Positions 45,661-59,069 of a stretch of 64,000 nt of DNA are shown here, piece by piece. Source of the stretch: Arabidopsis thaliana (Eukaryota; Streptophyta; Magnoliopsida; Brassicales; Brassicaceae); assembly GCF_000001735.4 (NCBI RefSeq), contig NC_003076.8, forward strand, positions 25,113,835 to 25,177,834, given 5' to 3'. The position numbers were made by a program, and so were the translations under genes. The notes under the pieces are model-generated. The model was not told the DNA's origin and ran no database searches. It was given only the letters and a program-made list of their open reading frames with translations. Position 1 is the stretch's first letter. The number at the start of each line of letters is the position of its first letter.

Positions 45661-48600
45661 ATGGGGGACAAGGAAGAAGTCCTTGAGGCTGTTTTGAAAG
45701 AAACTGTGGATCTGGTAACAGATCTACTCTAAAGTTTTAATTTTTATTTGTTTCTCTGATGTTGGAGAGAAAGAATCTGAAGAAATTTGTTTTCTTGGGT
45801 TTTTTCAGGAGAATGTACCTATTGAAGAAGTTTTTGAGAGTCTGAGATGTAGCAGAGAAGGTCTCACTACAGAAGCTGCTGATGAAAGGCTGGCTCTTTT
45901 TGGGCATAACAAGCTCGAAGAGAAGAAGGTTTTGTTCCTTTCTCTATGTTGTATTCATGTGTTTTTCTGGAATTTTGGGTTTTGGTCTATAGCTCCAAAC
46001 GATTATAATTTTTATGTCCTGAAGCAAAGTTCCTTTTTTTTTTTTTGTTGCAGGAAAGCAAATTCCTGAAATTTCTTGGTTTCATGTGGAACCCTCTTTC
46101 TTGGGTTATGGAAGCTGCTGCTATCATGGCTATTGCTCTTGCTAATGGAGGAGTGAGCATACTCTCTTACATATTTTCATTGTTTTAAAGTTACCTCTTT
46201 TATTAATAATCTTCATTTGGTCTGTGTTCTTGATGATGCTTTGTTTACCAGGGGAAGCCACCTGATTGGCAAGACTTTGTTGGTATTATTACTCTGCTTG
46301 TGATTAACTCCACTATCAGTTTCATAGAGGAGAACAATGCCGGGAATGCTGCTGCTGCACTCATGGCACGTCTTGCCCCAAAAGCAAAGGTTTGATATAC
46401 CTGCTTATTGCTACTTGTTTTCAACAATGTCATAGATTGTTTTCTGGTATATCAGTTAGTTGATTTGGTTCTTAGCTGAGAGACGGATACCATTTGCTTA
46501 ATGTATATTTGCATCTCCCTTGTCAAAACGTTTGTAAAGGTTCTTCGAGATGGAAGATGGGGTGAGCAGGATGCTGCAATTCTTGTTCCGGGTGATATAA
46601 TCAGCATAAAGCTCGGGGATATTGTTCCAGCTGATGCTCGCCTTCTCGAGGGTGATCCCCTTAAAATCGATCAGGTTTGACATACGCTTAATCTTGTGGC
46701 GGACATAGCTTCAATCATAGCTACTTTTGGATGTTTGGATATAATACTACTAAGTTTTCTTTACTTTCGAGATTAATTTGTACTGAAGCTGTTATGAACC
46801 CTTTGTTCTGTAGTCTTCTCTTACCGGTGAATCTCTCCCAGTAACCAAAGGTCCAGGGGATGGTGTGTATTCTGGCTCCACTTGCAAACAGGGAGAGCTT
46901 GAAGCAGTTGTGATTGCAACGGGAGTCCATACCTTCTTTGGAAAGGCCGCACATCTTGTCGATACGACCAACCACGTTGGCCATTTTCAACAGGCATGAT
47001 ACACGTTATCAAAATTCTCATTGTTGGGATCTTGTATGGTGCATTGTTGTTCCCTTTTCAAGTTTGTTCAAACTATATTAATACTTATATCTGTTTTGTA
47101 TATGTTCAGGTGTTAACTGCCATTGGGAACTTTTGCATCTGCTCTATCGCAGTGGGGATGATAATTGAGATTGTCGTTATGTATCCCATTCAACACCGTG
47201 CATATCGTCCTGGAATTGATAACCTTCTTGTGCTTCTCATTGGCGGTATCCCAATTGCCATGCCTACAGTTCTCTCTGTGACCATGGCCATTGGCTCGCA
47301 TAGGTTATCTCAGCAGGTTAGCCAGAACCACATAAGATGTATTTTTATAGAGTTTCTGTTTTATATTTTATCATTTTATGTTTGTCTTTTAAGTTCTTAA
47401 GGATTTTTTTTAATTATTCATTAAGGTTTGATGTTAAACTTGCTTGATGTTGAATGATTAGCTGGGACTTGATAACTTTGTCTTGAAATATCTCTATGCT
47501 TTAATGGCTATATGATTATATTCTAATATATATCGCAGGGAGCAATAACCAAGAGGATGACAGCGATTGAGGAAATGGCTGGCATGGATGTGCTTTGCAG
47601 CGACAAGACCGGAACTTTAACATTGAATAAACTTACTGTTGACAAAAATCTTATCGAGGTAATGTGGGCTTGTTCAAATAAACACATCTTCCTAGGATCC
47701 CGGTAGCTGATTTCTGAATGAGAGCAAGTTTTTTGTATATAGGTTTTCACGAAAGGAGTGGATGCGGATACAGTAGTTCTAATGGCAGCTCAAGCCTCTA
47801 GACTGGAAAACCAAGATGCCATTGATGCTGCTATAGTTGGGATGCTTGCTGACCCTAAAGAGGTACTTTTATGAATACTGGTTGCCCCACAGAGACGTTT
47901 TATTTAATTTACTACAGAAGTACACTGTTAGTCTAAAGCTTCCTCAATAATACTTTTTGTAGGCACGGGCTGGTGTTCGAGAGGTTCACTTTCTTCCATT
48001 CAATCCCACTGACAAGAGGACGGCTCTTACATATATTGACAGTGATGGTAAAATGCATAGGGTCAGCAAAGGTGCACCTGAGCAAGTAAGCTGTCTGTTC
48101 CCGTTTATGTTCTATTCAAAATATTTTGGTGTAGAGCATAGTCTTATTAGCTTCTATTGTCGATGTCTCAGATCCTAAATCTTGCACACAATAGAGCAGA
48201 GATTGAGCGGAGAGTACATGCTGTAATAGACAAGTTCGCTGAACGGGGTTTGCGATCTCTTGCCGTGGCATACCAGGTAACTGGAGACCAGCTCCTCAAG
48301 TTTCTCGTGATATATTAGTGTAAGTTGATACAAGATTCAAGGTTGTATGAGTTTGGCCTTCTACAGGAAGTTCCGGAAGGGACGAAAGAAAGTGCTGGAG
48401 GCCCTTGGCAATTTATGGGTCTCATGCCTCTTTTTGACCCACCTAGGCATGACAGTGCCGAGACAATTAGAAGGGCTTTAAATCTTGGGGTGAATGTTAA
48501 AATGATCACAGGTGAGTTTTTTGTTCTACTCAGAACTTGAATGTCTACATATCTTTTTTCTTTGCCTTTTATATAAATTTGTTAGTCTATGATGCTTTAA

Positions 48601-51123
48601 TCTTTTTTTTTCTTCATTTTCCTGATATTGAAATCGTATCCTTATTCTAATTGACACATCTTAATCTTGACAGTCTTTTGATTCTTCATCAATGATGTTG
48701 TTTTGCCTCTCTTCTTGTCCGAATTCATTTTTCTTTTCTAAATGTTTGTGGCTTTCTACAGGGGATCAGTTGGCTATAGGAAAAGAGACTGGCCGCCGTT
48801 TAGGAATGGGAACCAACATGTACCCCTCATCTGCTTTGCTTGGACAGCACAAGGATGAGTCTATTGGTGCCTTACCCATCGATGATCTTATAGAAAAGGC
48901 CGACGGCTTTGCTGGCGTTTTTCCTGGTAAAATTTGTTTGCTTCTGTTTCTCTGAAAACTTTATCCAGCGTAGTTCCAACTCAGAATTTTAACCAAATTA
49001 TTCATGAAAACGGTTTGCAGAGCATAAATATGAGATAGTTAAGCGACTACAAGCGAGGAAGCATATCTGTGGAATGACAGGTGATGGAGTAAATGATGCG
49101 CCTGCTCTTAAAAAGGCTGATATTGGCATTGCAGTTGCTGATGCAACTGATGCAGCACGTAGTGCTTCAGATATCGTTCTTACTGAACCTGGTCTTAGTG
49201 TTATCATCAGCGCTGTCTTAACCAGCCGTGCTATCTTCCAGAGAATGAAAAATTATACAGTGAGTGTTGCATTTACTCTCAACCTCCATCACACTTTTAA
49301 CTTTCTCTGCATTTTCATAGAAGAATCATGCAATGTATCATGCAGACAATATCATTGGTTCTTTTGTCTTGTAAAAAAATAACTTGAGCTGGCTTATTGT
49401 TTTTCTGGACAGATCTATGCGGTTTCCATCACTATCCGTATTGTTGTAAGTTGTCATTCGATTTGTTGTATTTTTCCTACTCGTTTCGTTACACAAGTTC
49501 TCAATACAACTTGATTATCATGTGTAATAATCCTTATGATTTCCTTTTCTACAATCCATGTTAATTCAGCTTGGCTTCATGCTGCTAGCTCTTATATGGA
49601 AGTTTGACTTTCCACCCTTCATGGTTCTTATCATTGCCATTCTGAATGATGGTTAGTTCATTATTTTTGCATTCGTCACTCTATAGTTCAGTTTCTACTA
49701 CTGTCAAAACTGTACCAAAATAAGAGTTCAGCATATCTATACTTCTAACCCTATGGATTAACTCTTATGGCATTGACTTTGTAGGCACAATTATGACAAT
49801 ATCAAAAGACAGAGTGAAACCTTCCCCTCTTCCAGATAGCTGGAAACTCTCAGAGATTTTTGCAACTGGCGTTGTGTTTGGGAGCTACATGGCGATGATG
49901 ACAGTTATATTTTTCTGGGCTGCATATAAAACCGACTTCTTCCCGGTATGATTTCTCTCTGCTCCTCAGTATAACAACAATACCCTTGCTTTGTTTTTCT
50001 CTCTCTGGATTGTGTGCTCCATTAACACGTCTGAAGTTGTTTTCCAACGCTAGTCTACTAAAACATCGTAAACCAGTTTCAAATTCCTGTGTTCTGTATC
50101 TTAGTGACCAGCTTTTATTATTTGAATTCAGCGAACATTTGGAGTTTCAACCCTGGAGAAAACAGCACATGATGATTTCCGGAAGCTTGCCTCGGCAATA
50201 TACCTGCAAGTCAGCATCATAAGTCAGGCGCTTATCTTTGTGACCCGATCACGGAGTTGGTCTTATGTAGAACGTCCTGGGATGTTGCTTGTGGTAGCCT
50301 TTATCCTTGCACAATTGGTAAGTGTGCCACTTCACTATCTGTGGTCAGCACTCAAGTCAGAGTCATAAACCGCTGTTCCATTTCATTGATTTTTTTTCTT
50401 CCAATACAGGTGGCTACTCTAATTGCAGTCTATGCGAATTGGAGCTTTGCTGCAATAGAAGGGATCGGGTGGGGATGGGCCGGGGTCATCTGGCTTTACA
50501 ATATCGTATTCTATATTCCTCTTGATATCATCAAGTTCTTGATTCGTTATGCCCTTAGCGGAAGAGCCTGGGATCTTGTTATCGAACAAAGGGTATGTAT
50601 CAAAAAGTAACATCTTTCTTTTCATTTCTAATCTTTCCATTAGCCAGATATCTACTTCTTCTTGGATTGTGACCCAAATGGATACCTTTAGTAGTAAGTC
50701 TCTGTTTATAATCACTTCTGCATATGTTTCATAGGTTGCATTCACGAGGCAGAAGGATTTCGGGAAAGAACAAAGGGAGCTACAATGGGCACATGCACAG
50801 AGAACCCTGCACGGTCTGCAAGCACCAGATGCTAAGATGTTCCCGGAGCGAACCCATTTCAACGAGCTTTCCCAAATGGCCGAAGAAGCTAAGAGAAGAG
50901 CCGAGATCGCCAGGTAAAAATCATCAATGCTTTTTCTTCCTTTGAAGTCAGAGAAGGAACACATTTTAGGATATATTGTGGACAAAGCTTTCTGTTATTG
51001 GCTCAATCTTTCTTAAACTTTGATAGGTTGCGGGAGCTTCACACACTTAAGGGTCATGTTGAATCTGTTGTCAGACTAAAAGGTCTCGACATTGAAACCA
51101 TTCAACAAGCTTACACCGTCTGA
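45661..51123 (+). CDS. AHA11: Plasma-membrane H+-ATPase AHA11
   Basis: Twenty-one exons: 45661-45714, 45809-45928, 46054-46152, 46252-46389, 46540-46674, 46814-46993, 47110-47316, 47539-47658, 47743-47862, 47963-48085, 48172-48276, 48367-48511, 48762-48926, 49021-49259, 49413-49445, 49570-49651, 49785-49945, 50132-50317, 50410-50592, 50735-50913, 51027-51123. All phases agree and give 956 aa. It is a P3A-type ATPase pumping protons out of the cell. Key motifs: SSLTGES at 183-189 (actuator), phosphorylated Asp333 in [17 protein letters not shown] from 591, and the proton-site Asp688 in AILNDGTIM (equivalent to AHA2 Asp684). The C-terminal autoinhibitory tail ends in YTV with penultimate Thr955, the phospho-site that binds 14-3-3 proteins. 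Intron 6 must use a GC donor (CAG|GCATGA), because reading on meets TGA at once. Confidence 0.97.
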
Positions 51124-51595
51124 GAGAAGCATAGAGAGAGCCCAAGAACCGTCTCAAACTCATTCAAAAAGGTCAATATTCCTGTGTGAAACATCGATAC
51201 AAATTATGCATGTAAGTATCAGTTTCTTAGTAGAGTCTTTTTGGTTGGGTTTTATTTGTTCTTCCGAGTTTTAAGATATGTTCTGTTATTATGATGAAGT
51301 ATGACAGAAAATAGAAACAGAGTCCTCACAATGAAAGACAAATTTTATTCTGAAATACATCTGATGTTATAAATCTCTCTTTTGTCCACAATGATAGAAA
51401 GAAAGAGATGTGATCTTAACACAGTAACCAGAAGAAGAAAAAAAAAAGGCAAAAAAAAGCCAGAACAAGTATATGATTACTTCATCTCTATATGGCTTAT
51501 TCCAAGAAAATCCAAAGAAAATGTAAAAGGGGATTGAGAGAAGCTGACCAAAAACTAAGTCTAACAGCTTCCAGAAGATGACAAATCCATGATTA
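51124..51595. other. Convergent 3' region AHA11/GTR2
   Basis: Only 472 bp separate the stop codons of AHA11 (+) and GTR2 (-). Both 3' UTRs must fit here, so their transcripts may overlap tail to tail. No gene is seen. An A-rich run with a short palindrome (GGC A8 GCC) lies at about 51438-51463. Confidence 0.5.
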
Positions 51596-53988
51596 TCAGG
51601 CAACGTTCTTGTCTTGCTGTTTGATGATATTTTCATTGGTTTCATATGTTGTCACTTCGTCATCACTTCCTTTGTACCTATACCATCTTGACATCACCAA
51701 GAAATAAGCAAAATTAACTGCCAGGATTCCAGCGATCATGAAATAGAAGAGATCCAATCTTCCTTTGTTCAAATCCTCAGCTAACCAGTTACCCCCTGAC
51801 GAGTTCTGTGTTGTCCTGTGAACTGTTGCAATCAAGAAGCTACCAAGGTAACTCGAAACTCCTCCTCCAACGTAAAAGATGGATCCAGCGAAACTCCTCA
51901 TGTTCTCGGGAAACTGCTTGTAGTAAAACTCCATTTGTCCAATGGCTGCAAATGCCTCTGCTACACCCGCCAGTGAGAGCTGCGGAATCAGCCACATAGC
52001 TGACATCGACGAGATTTCTCCCTTTCTTGGCGCCATACCGAGTGTTGGTTTAGTCAGAGCGAATGTTCTCCTTCGTTCCTCGACAAATCCCGCGACTACT
52101 AAACTCGCGGTAGCGAAGAAAATGCCAGTTCCAATTCTCTGCAAGAGCGTTATCCCGGTGTCTAGACCAGTAATTCTTCTCATGGTTGGCACAAGTACAC
52201 GGTCGTAGACTACGATGAAAACTGTCATTCCCGTCATCAAGAAAACCACGTAGGTGGCTGCGGGAATCACAAAACCTCCTGAGCCTAAGCGACGGTCGCT
52301 CTGAAGGGCTTGGAAGACGGGATAAGTCATTTGTTGAGTTATGGTTAAGTAGTAAATTGATGATGCAAACCATATAGGAAGCACTCTCACGATGCACTTC
52401 ACTTCTTCAACTTGTTGCATTGTACAGAGCTTCCAAGGATCAGCAGGCTTACCATCTGGCTGCAACTTGTCTTCAGGAGTCAAGATAGCGGCTTTATCAA
52501 GAAATCTGCCAAATAGGAAAGTTTTTTTCAGTAACATAAAACATATAAAGAAAGTGAAAATACTATTCATGGGGTGTGTTTTTTTTACCTGAATTGGTCT
52601 GTGTATTTGAGCTTGGAGTTTGCGTATTTTGGTGGGTAGTAATTGTAAAGGTTAAGCCAAGGCTGTTTCGCGGGCTTTAATCCGCGTTTCTTGATCGCAA
52701 CCGCTATAACTTGAGCTATACCGGCCAATGGACTACCCGAGGCTTTGATCTTCACATACAACTTATCGCCCGCAAAGAAAATCAAGCAGGCCAAAAACAT
52801 TAGAACGGCAGGGATGGTTAGACCGATCGTCCAACTGACATTAGACTGAACGTAGACGACTAGAGTCAGCGACAGGATCTGCGCGAAAGTGAAGGTAAAG
52901 AAATACCAATTAAAGAAACTGTCAATCCCTCTTTTCCCTGATTCGCTTTTCGGGTTAAACTGATCAGCCCCAAAAGCTAAGTTACACGGTCTAATACCGC
53001 CCGCTCCCACTACAAGGAACCCGAGACCCATCAGTAGAAACGCTATCTGGCCTCCACTTGGCCCGTTACATATGCTATCCGCCGCTGTTCCACATGCAGC
53101 TGGATGCAGTTGTGGCACTGCTGCAGTCAATAGTATCACAAATGATCCCTACAAAACCGAATTTACTGATCAGATTTGTTTGACTTTAAACCGAATGTTG
53201 TAGAGAAAGAAAATATTAAAAAAGAGGAAGGATCGTTACAAGAAAACATGCGATGACCGCGACACTTAGAGTCTTGTATCGACCGAAGTAAGTGTCACAG
53301 AGAAAAGCAGCAACGAAAGTTCCGAAATTAATTGTGCCACTAAAGGCGTTAATGATGGTTGCAGCTGTAATACTCTTCAGGTTGAAGACTGCAGTTAAAT
53401 AAACCAGAAGGTTTGATAGTGTTCCAATGATCCCAAGCTTCTCAAATGTCTCATTTCCTGATAACAACAACATGTACAAGATCATAATCAGACACCATAC
53501 CAAGAATCAAGAACTAGATGAAATTTGTGTTTCTACTTTCTTATTGATCGTTGACCAAATATGTTCTAAAATCTTAGACAAAATTCGACATCTCACTCTT
53601 TTTTGTCTTAAATTACCGTTGACTAAGTCAAACTTTCAGACAACACAGAGAATCTAACAAAACTCTCCTTGCTCAGAGAAACAAGTCTTCGAGCAAGACT
53701 TATGTTTTTCTTATAGATTTATTTTTTAAACAGTTTTTCTGGATATTCCCAAACTTCATGAAACCAACAGAAAAAACAGCTTCTTGGACACAAAAAAGAA
53801 AAGCAAATGATCAAATTAGTGTTACCAATAATAAAGGGCATGACTTTCCAGCCTCTATAAACGACTTTCTTCTGATTCTGAACATCTTCTTCAACAGAGT
53901 CAACCGCCGTAACAGAGCCACCGTATACGGCGGAGGAAGGATTCTGGTGGTTATCCGTCGACTCAAGTTCAAGAGGCTTTCTCTCCAT
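51596..53988 (-). CDS. GTR2: Glucosinolate/H+ symporter GTR2 (NPF2.11)
   Basis: Four exons in transcript order, 53988-53826, 53457-53240, 53148-52589 and 52505-51596, give 616 aa. It is an NPF/PTR family major-facilitator protein with 12 membrane helices and a long acidic N-terminal tail. The helix-1 motif is NETFEKLG (Glu57, Glu60, Lys61), the ExxE(K/R) proton-coupling motif. The PTR signature region [20 protein letters not shown] follows, then [20 protein letters not shown]. The long central loop comes between helices 6 and 7 (exons 3-4). GTR2 (AT5G62680) loads 4-methylthiobutyl and other glucosinolates into the phloem together with GTR1, and also moves gibberellin and jasmonate conjugates in tests. 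It depends on the proton gradient made by pumps such as the neighbouring AHA11. The minus-strand start is the first ATG of the frame. Confidence 0.96.
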
Positions 53989-54816
53989 TTTGTTTGTCTA
54001 TATTTTTGGCTATAATTATTACTACAAACAAAAAAAGAAGTTGTCGTATACTTTGTAGTATCTTTATTTTCTTGTGTGTTTTGTTTAGTTTCAGAGACAA
54101 ATGATGACTATTTTCTTCATCTTAGAGCTCTCTCTATTTATAGTGGTAAGAAAGAAAGCAAGAGGATGGTGGAGATGTCGGAATCTTGACAAAGTGGTAA
54201 TTGGTGAATTTGGCCGTGAAAGAGAGCTCTGTTACTGATTTAAATATTCATTAATTTCTTCTTTTTTTCTTCTTCCAAAATTAAACTTATAAAATCCATT
54301 TAGCAAAATCAGTGAAAAATGTAGATTCCATTAATAAGTGGTGTGGCCCCATCATAACACTCCCTCTTAATAACGGCACTTTCTTTTACGCTCTCCATCC
54401 ATTTTCTTATTTTCTAATCTTATTCTTCTTCTTTCCACTATTTTTGATCTCATAATCTTATATTTTAATTAACTAGTGTAAAACTGACGTTGACTTAAAT
54501 GCTGTATGATTTCGAGATCGATTTTATAAAGTTTTTTCCAAGCATTTTAATTAAATATTCAAATATCCTTATAATACATTATCATTTTCGAAAGTTACAC
54601 TGACTACTATGAATGTATTTGAAAATACTATCTATCTTACGACATGCGCATATATATACAGAATTTATACGAAATCTCAATATATATGAACTAAAAAATT
54701 AAGTACGTTTTTAGGAGGTTAATTAACCTGGTAAAGGTACCTAGACCACCAACCACCATATAATTAATTACTTCAAACTCTGTATAAGAAAACATTCGAT
54801 TCTTTTCATTTAAAGC

Positions 54817-54817
<1 letters not shown>

Positions 54818-54863
<46 letters not shown>
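54818..54863. repeat. (TA)23 microsatellite
   Basis: A 46-bp uninterrupted TA tract, the longest simple repeat in the window, about 830 bp upstream of the GTR2 start. It is likely to be polymorphic in length between accessions. Confidence 0.9.
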
Positions 54864-54867
<4 letters not shown>

Positions 54868-57587
54868 AAAACACATACCCACAAGAATATGAGATGTAAG
54901 TTTTAATTTCGATCAATTTCGCAAATTTGCAACCACTCGATCAGTCTACCATAGTTGGTTAAGCTAGTGTGAGACCTCTTAGATGTTAACTAGTAAATTA
55001 ATTAATTACATTGATTTGACGGAATAAGTTATAAGTTAGTTAGAAATCAGCCAAATCTAGTGTGCTGGCTGCAATTTCGTGTTAAGAAATATGTCAACCA
55101 ACGTTTTCGTGTTAGTTTCATTTGAATCGTTTATGTTAAAAATTCAATTACCAACTAAGGTGCAAACAACTTTCCCTCTTATCTACCATTTTGCTATCAT
55201 ATGTACTTAGATTCATTCTTTTATTAATCCACCATTTTTCGTGTGTTAAAAGCCAATTGTCGGTTTTCTTCATTGAAAACGGCCAGATTTTGTGTTATTG
55301 ATTTTTTTTTTCCAATTGATTTCCGTTGAAGTTTCAAAGAACTTTTAATTTTCTGTTTTTTAACACACGTACAAACTATAAAAACGCCACATCTACAATT
55401 TTCACCAAGTTGACGAATTTCAATTCGCTGTCAGTTGGTGGATAGAATTTTGTGGACTTCATTTGCATTTTGTGAACTATTATTATTAATATATAATAAA
55501 GAAAACAAAAAACAATTCTTGCTAATGACAAAATACAAAGTAATATTTTTGGCTGAAAGAAGTTAATTAACGTAGATATTACTTTAATATTTTTCCAAAA
55601 ATAACCTAGTTATCACGGAAAAATAGACAATGCTCAACTCTGTTGATATAAAAGCTTTTAAAAATAAATGTTGTTCAAATTTGTCCTTATTCATTTATAA
55701 ATTTGTTTCCTAGACAATTAGTAATTTATGAGATGTTTTAGTGAACATAATTGGACATGACACCAATAAGGATGTGTACCTATTTTCAAATTCATCAACT
55801 TGAGGTCTTCAGCTTTCAATTCAACTTTAATCCCTTTCATTTTACCACTTAGGTCCACAATTAAAATCGGCCTCAAGCATATGTTGTCGTACTTATTTGC
55901 TTGTAGTTGTCAAAGATATGCGATCAACAATTTATGAAAGAAATTATTGCCTCTAGTTCAAGATTCATAGTACTGACAATCTATGAGGTCAAACAAAAAA
56001 AAAAAAAAACTTAGTAATCATATGGTGATTGTAAGTTTGGGAAACTAGTGTAGCATTTCGCCTCAGATATTTTTATAATAGAAATCTCAAGTATAGCTTA
56101 ACGGAGCTATGGGGTATACCGGTGTAGAAAACCTATTCAAAACCATCTTAGAACAAAATCAATACACAATAGCTTTATTTAAAATTACTAGACATAATGG
56201 TAGTTCGAGAGAAGTACGGGCGTAGGTCCAAGTTGATAAAACAAAATAAAAATAATGATATTAAAATAGTAATGATCCGATTTTTTAATTGGTTACTTGT
56301 TTGTGCTGAATTATTGAAAAAGGATACTTGGTAACTTTCAACATATTGTCAATATATATAACTATACTCAAAGTTTAAATCCTTTTATAAGCAGAGAAAA
56401 AATAATTTCGCTTAACATTTAATTGTGTTTTAAACTATTTATGTGATGGTGAGTGAAGTTAGGCATATCTTTTGTGATCATTCTGTAAGCGACCAGGTCT
56501 CTTATCCAAATAAATCTAGTGGCACATGTATTGTACTTGCGGAAAGTATTAATCATTCTATTAAATTTTTGAATTTTATTAAAGTGAAAACCAAAACTAT
56601 TATAAAATTATGTTTCTAGGTCGAAATACATTTTCTCTCAAGGCCCATATTTACAGTACATTTTATTTTTGTTCTGTTTATCATAATGCCAACTAGATGT
56701 AGAAACGATTTACAAAATGCCCGACTTTACGGCTTGACGGTAATGCATTTTTTCAAGTTCTAACCTAACTAACCCAACCAAGTGAGAATACTTTCTTTCA
56801 CTTTCGCAACTTTTCACTATATTATTACGAATTCAGCTACAACTACTAAAATGTTAAATATTGAGATGAAGTTTAGCCTATATATGAAGACTTATGTTCT
56901 AAAGTAATATTATAAATCCCTCACTGAGCTTTACAAGAATGAAAAAAAAAAAGATGAGGCCAACATAAAATTGTTTTCAGCTCGAAAAACTGATCGACTC
57001 AAACAAAATGATCCGTTTTACTACTATTATTTTTAGTCAATTAGTTTTTCTTTTCTTGCTGAAAATAATTTAATATAGCTTAATCTTTCCATTTTTATTC
57101 GGAAAAAAGAAGCTAAATGACGGATTTTATATAAGAAGCAATAAATCAATACTAGATTTTACTTTGTAACTTCGTTACGTTGTTACGTATATAAGTATAT
57201 TATATACCATTTCAACCGTAAACATAGTCAACTAGGTCGTTAGTGATCTAATTAATACTATCATTTTATATTAGCTTGATACACGACGTAACACTTCATC
57301 TTTTGGGACTATACTATACGGATAAGTCAAAAAAATTATTTCCTTATTTTTTTATTATAGCAATTTTTATTTTTATTTTTTAGTATAACCATTTGTACAA
57401 TAAATAAACAAACATTTCTGTTTTTTCATTAACAACCAAAAACGTCAATTATTGTCTCTTGTTAAAAAAAAAACAAGTGGTTACACTAATCCGGTTGGAT
57501 TTACACAGTTAAGAGAATCTAACAAAATTGAGTTCGTCGCTCAATTTAATTTGTTCAATTGGGTTGCTAACACAAAACAAAAGCTTT

Positions 57588-57623
57588 GAATATGATTTTT
57601 TTTTTTTTTGAATATGATTTTTT
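57588..57623. repeat. Poly(T) expansion between 14-bp direct repeats
   Basis: GAATATGATTTTTT occurs at 57588-57601 and at 57610-57623, separated by T8. It can be a tiny insertion with target duplication or a slippage duplication. Its position beside similar structures at 58592, 59025 and 62816 makes the insertion reading worth testing. Confidence 0.45.
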
Positions 57624-58591
57624 ATATTTCTGTTTAACAAATCTGATTAAAATTAAAATGGGTATTTCGAATTGAAAAAGAGCAAGAAAAAGAAATATTG
57701 ATAACCACAAATTCGAACACATACGTATAAATGTCAGAAATATACGTGTAGGCAAAAACTACGCATGCGTTAAATATGAAAATGACAACCGCAAGCGTTG
57801 AAAACTTTACGCACTTCTTTTTCCCCCAAAACTTCACTCACTCACTTAAAGGCTCATAATAGTAGTAGTAATTAATACGATGATTTTTTTTTTTTTTGTC
57901 AACTTGTTGATTTGTTTTGATATTTTGGTTTTAATACTAGAAGTCTTTACTCACGAAGCCAAACTATTGTCATATTAATGTCGTTTTGCGAAATGATTTT
58001 GTGGACGATTTCTAGGAAAATAATTGAATTGAATGATTTAAAATTTGGTGACTTTTGCATTGTACGCAACAATAATTTATATTCTTGTTAAATTATTGAC
58101 CCTATCACCCAAGCCTCCAACTTATTTGTAGATAAAACTCATGGAAAATATGATTATATCTCTTAAACTCATGGAATAGTAATTCATTTCAGTTCTATTT
58201 TAAATTCATGGTTCGAAAAGTGGGAACTTTAAATTACTCATCTTGGACCAATATATTACAATGAATATATATAATCAATTTTTATTTAGGTTCATAGGTT
58301 CATAATATGTACGGCATTTTATTAGATTTATGTACAGAAAAGAATTTGGTTGATATACACAACGACAACAATGGGTTCGGCTCTGACGCGGTTACAATAA
58401 AATGAACACTGAACAGATACCAAAATCGTAAAAGTAAATCCACAAGAGTCAACCTTCATGCTCATTACCTACACATAAACTGCCCACACCTTTTTCATAT
58501 AGGACCATATTAACTTTCACGTGGTCAATGATGAAAAAGTGTAAATTATTAGTTCTTATATATTATATTTAGTGTTTTACTAAATGATTAT

Positions 58592-58651
58592 CCATTTGAA
58601 TGAGTTCTTTTTTTTCTTTTCTTTTTTTGTCAAAACCATTTGAATGAGTTC
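58592..58651. repeat. Poly(T) micro-insertion with 16-bp target duplication
   Basis: CCATTTGAATGAGTTC is exactly repeated at 58592-58607 and 58636-58651. The 28-bp insert (58608-58635) is T-rich and ends GTCAAAA. On the minus strand this reads TTTTGAC followed by an A-rich tail, the form expected of an extremely 5'-truncated, reverse-transcribed insertion. A 16-bp perfect target duplication fits LINE-type target-primed insertion. Confidence 0.65.
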
Positions 58652-58752
58652 ATGAAAAGAAAAAGAAGAGTTCATTTTGTAGATGAAGAAAATCACGATG
58701 AAAATGAGTACACCCCATGCGACAACTTGATTTTTAGGTTAATCATTGTATG

Positions 58753-58770
58753 TATATATATATATATATA
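58753..58770. repeat. (TA)9 microsatellite
   Basis: Short uninterrupted TA tract in the gene-poor region. Confidence 0.8.
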
Positions 58771-59024
58771 AGTTTTAATCTTTGCTATAAAATAAAAATA
58801 AAATAAAATAGAAGTTTAGTCTTGCTACTATTTAATTTGATTATTGTCCTACAAGAATACAAAGAAAATAGAGATGAATTTTTGTAAACAAAAATTCATT
58901 CAAGGTATCCCATTCTTTGTTGATATGGTTAGATTTTTAATCAAACTATATGTTTCATAAATACGTAATTTTATCTCTTAAAGTCTTAGACCGGTTTTGA
59001 ATAATATACTTTACCTATATATAA

Positions 59025-59069
59025 AGTTCCAATAATTTTGTTTTTTTTTTGAGCAAAGAGTTCCAATAA
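59025..59069. repeat. Poly(T) micro-insertion with 11-bp target duplication
   Basis: AGTTCCAATAA occurs at 59025-59035 and 59059-59069. The 23-bp insert between them is TTTTG, then a T-run, then GAGCAAAG. The structure matches the one at 58592-58651: direct repeats, a T-run and a few unique bases at one end. Confidence 0.6.
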
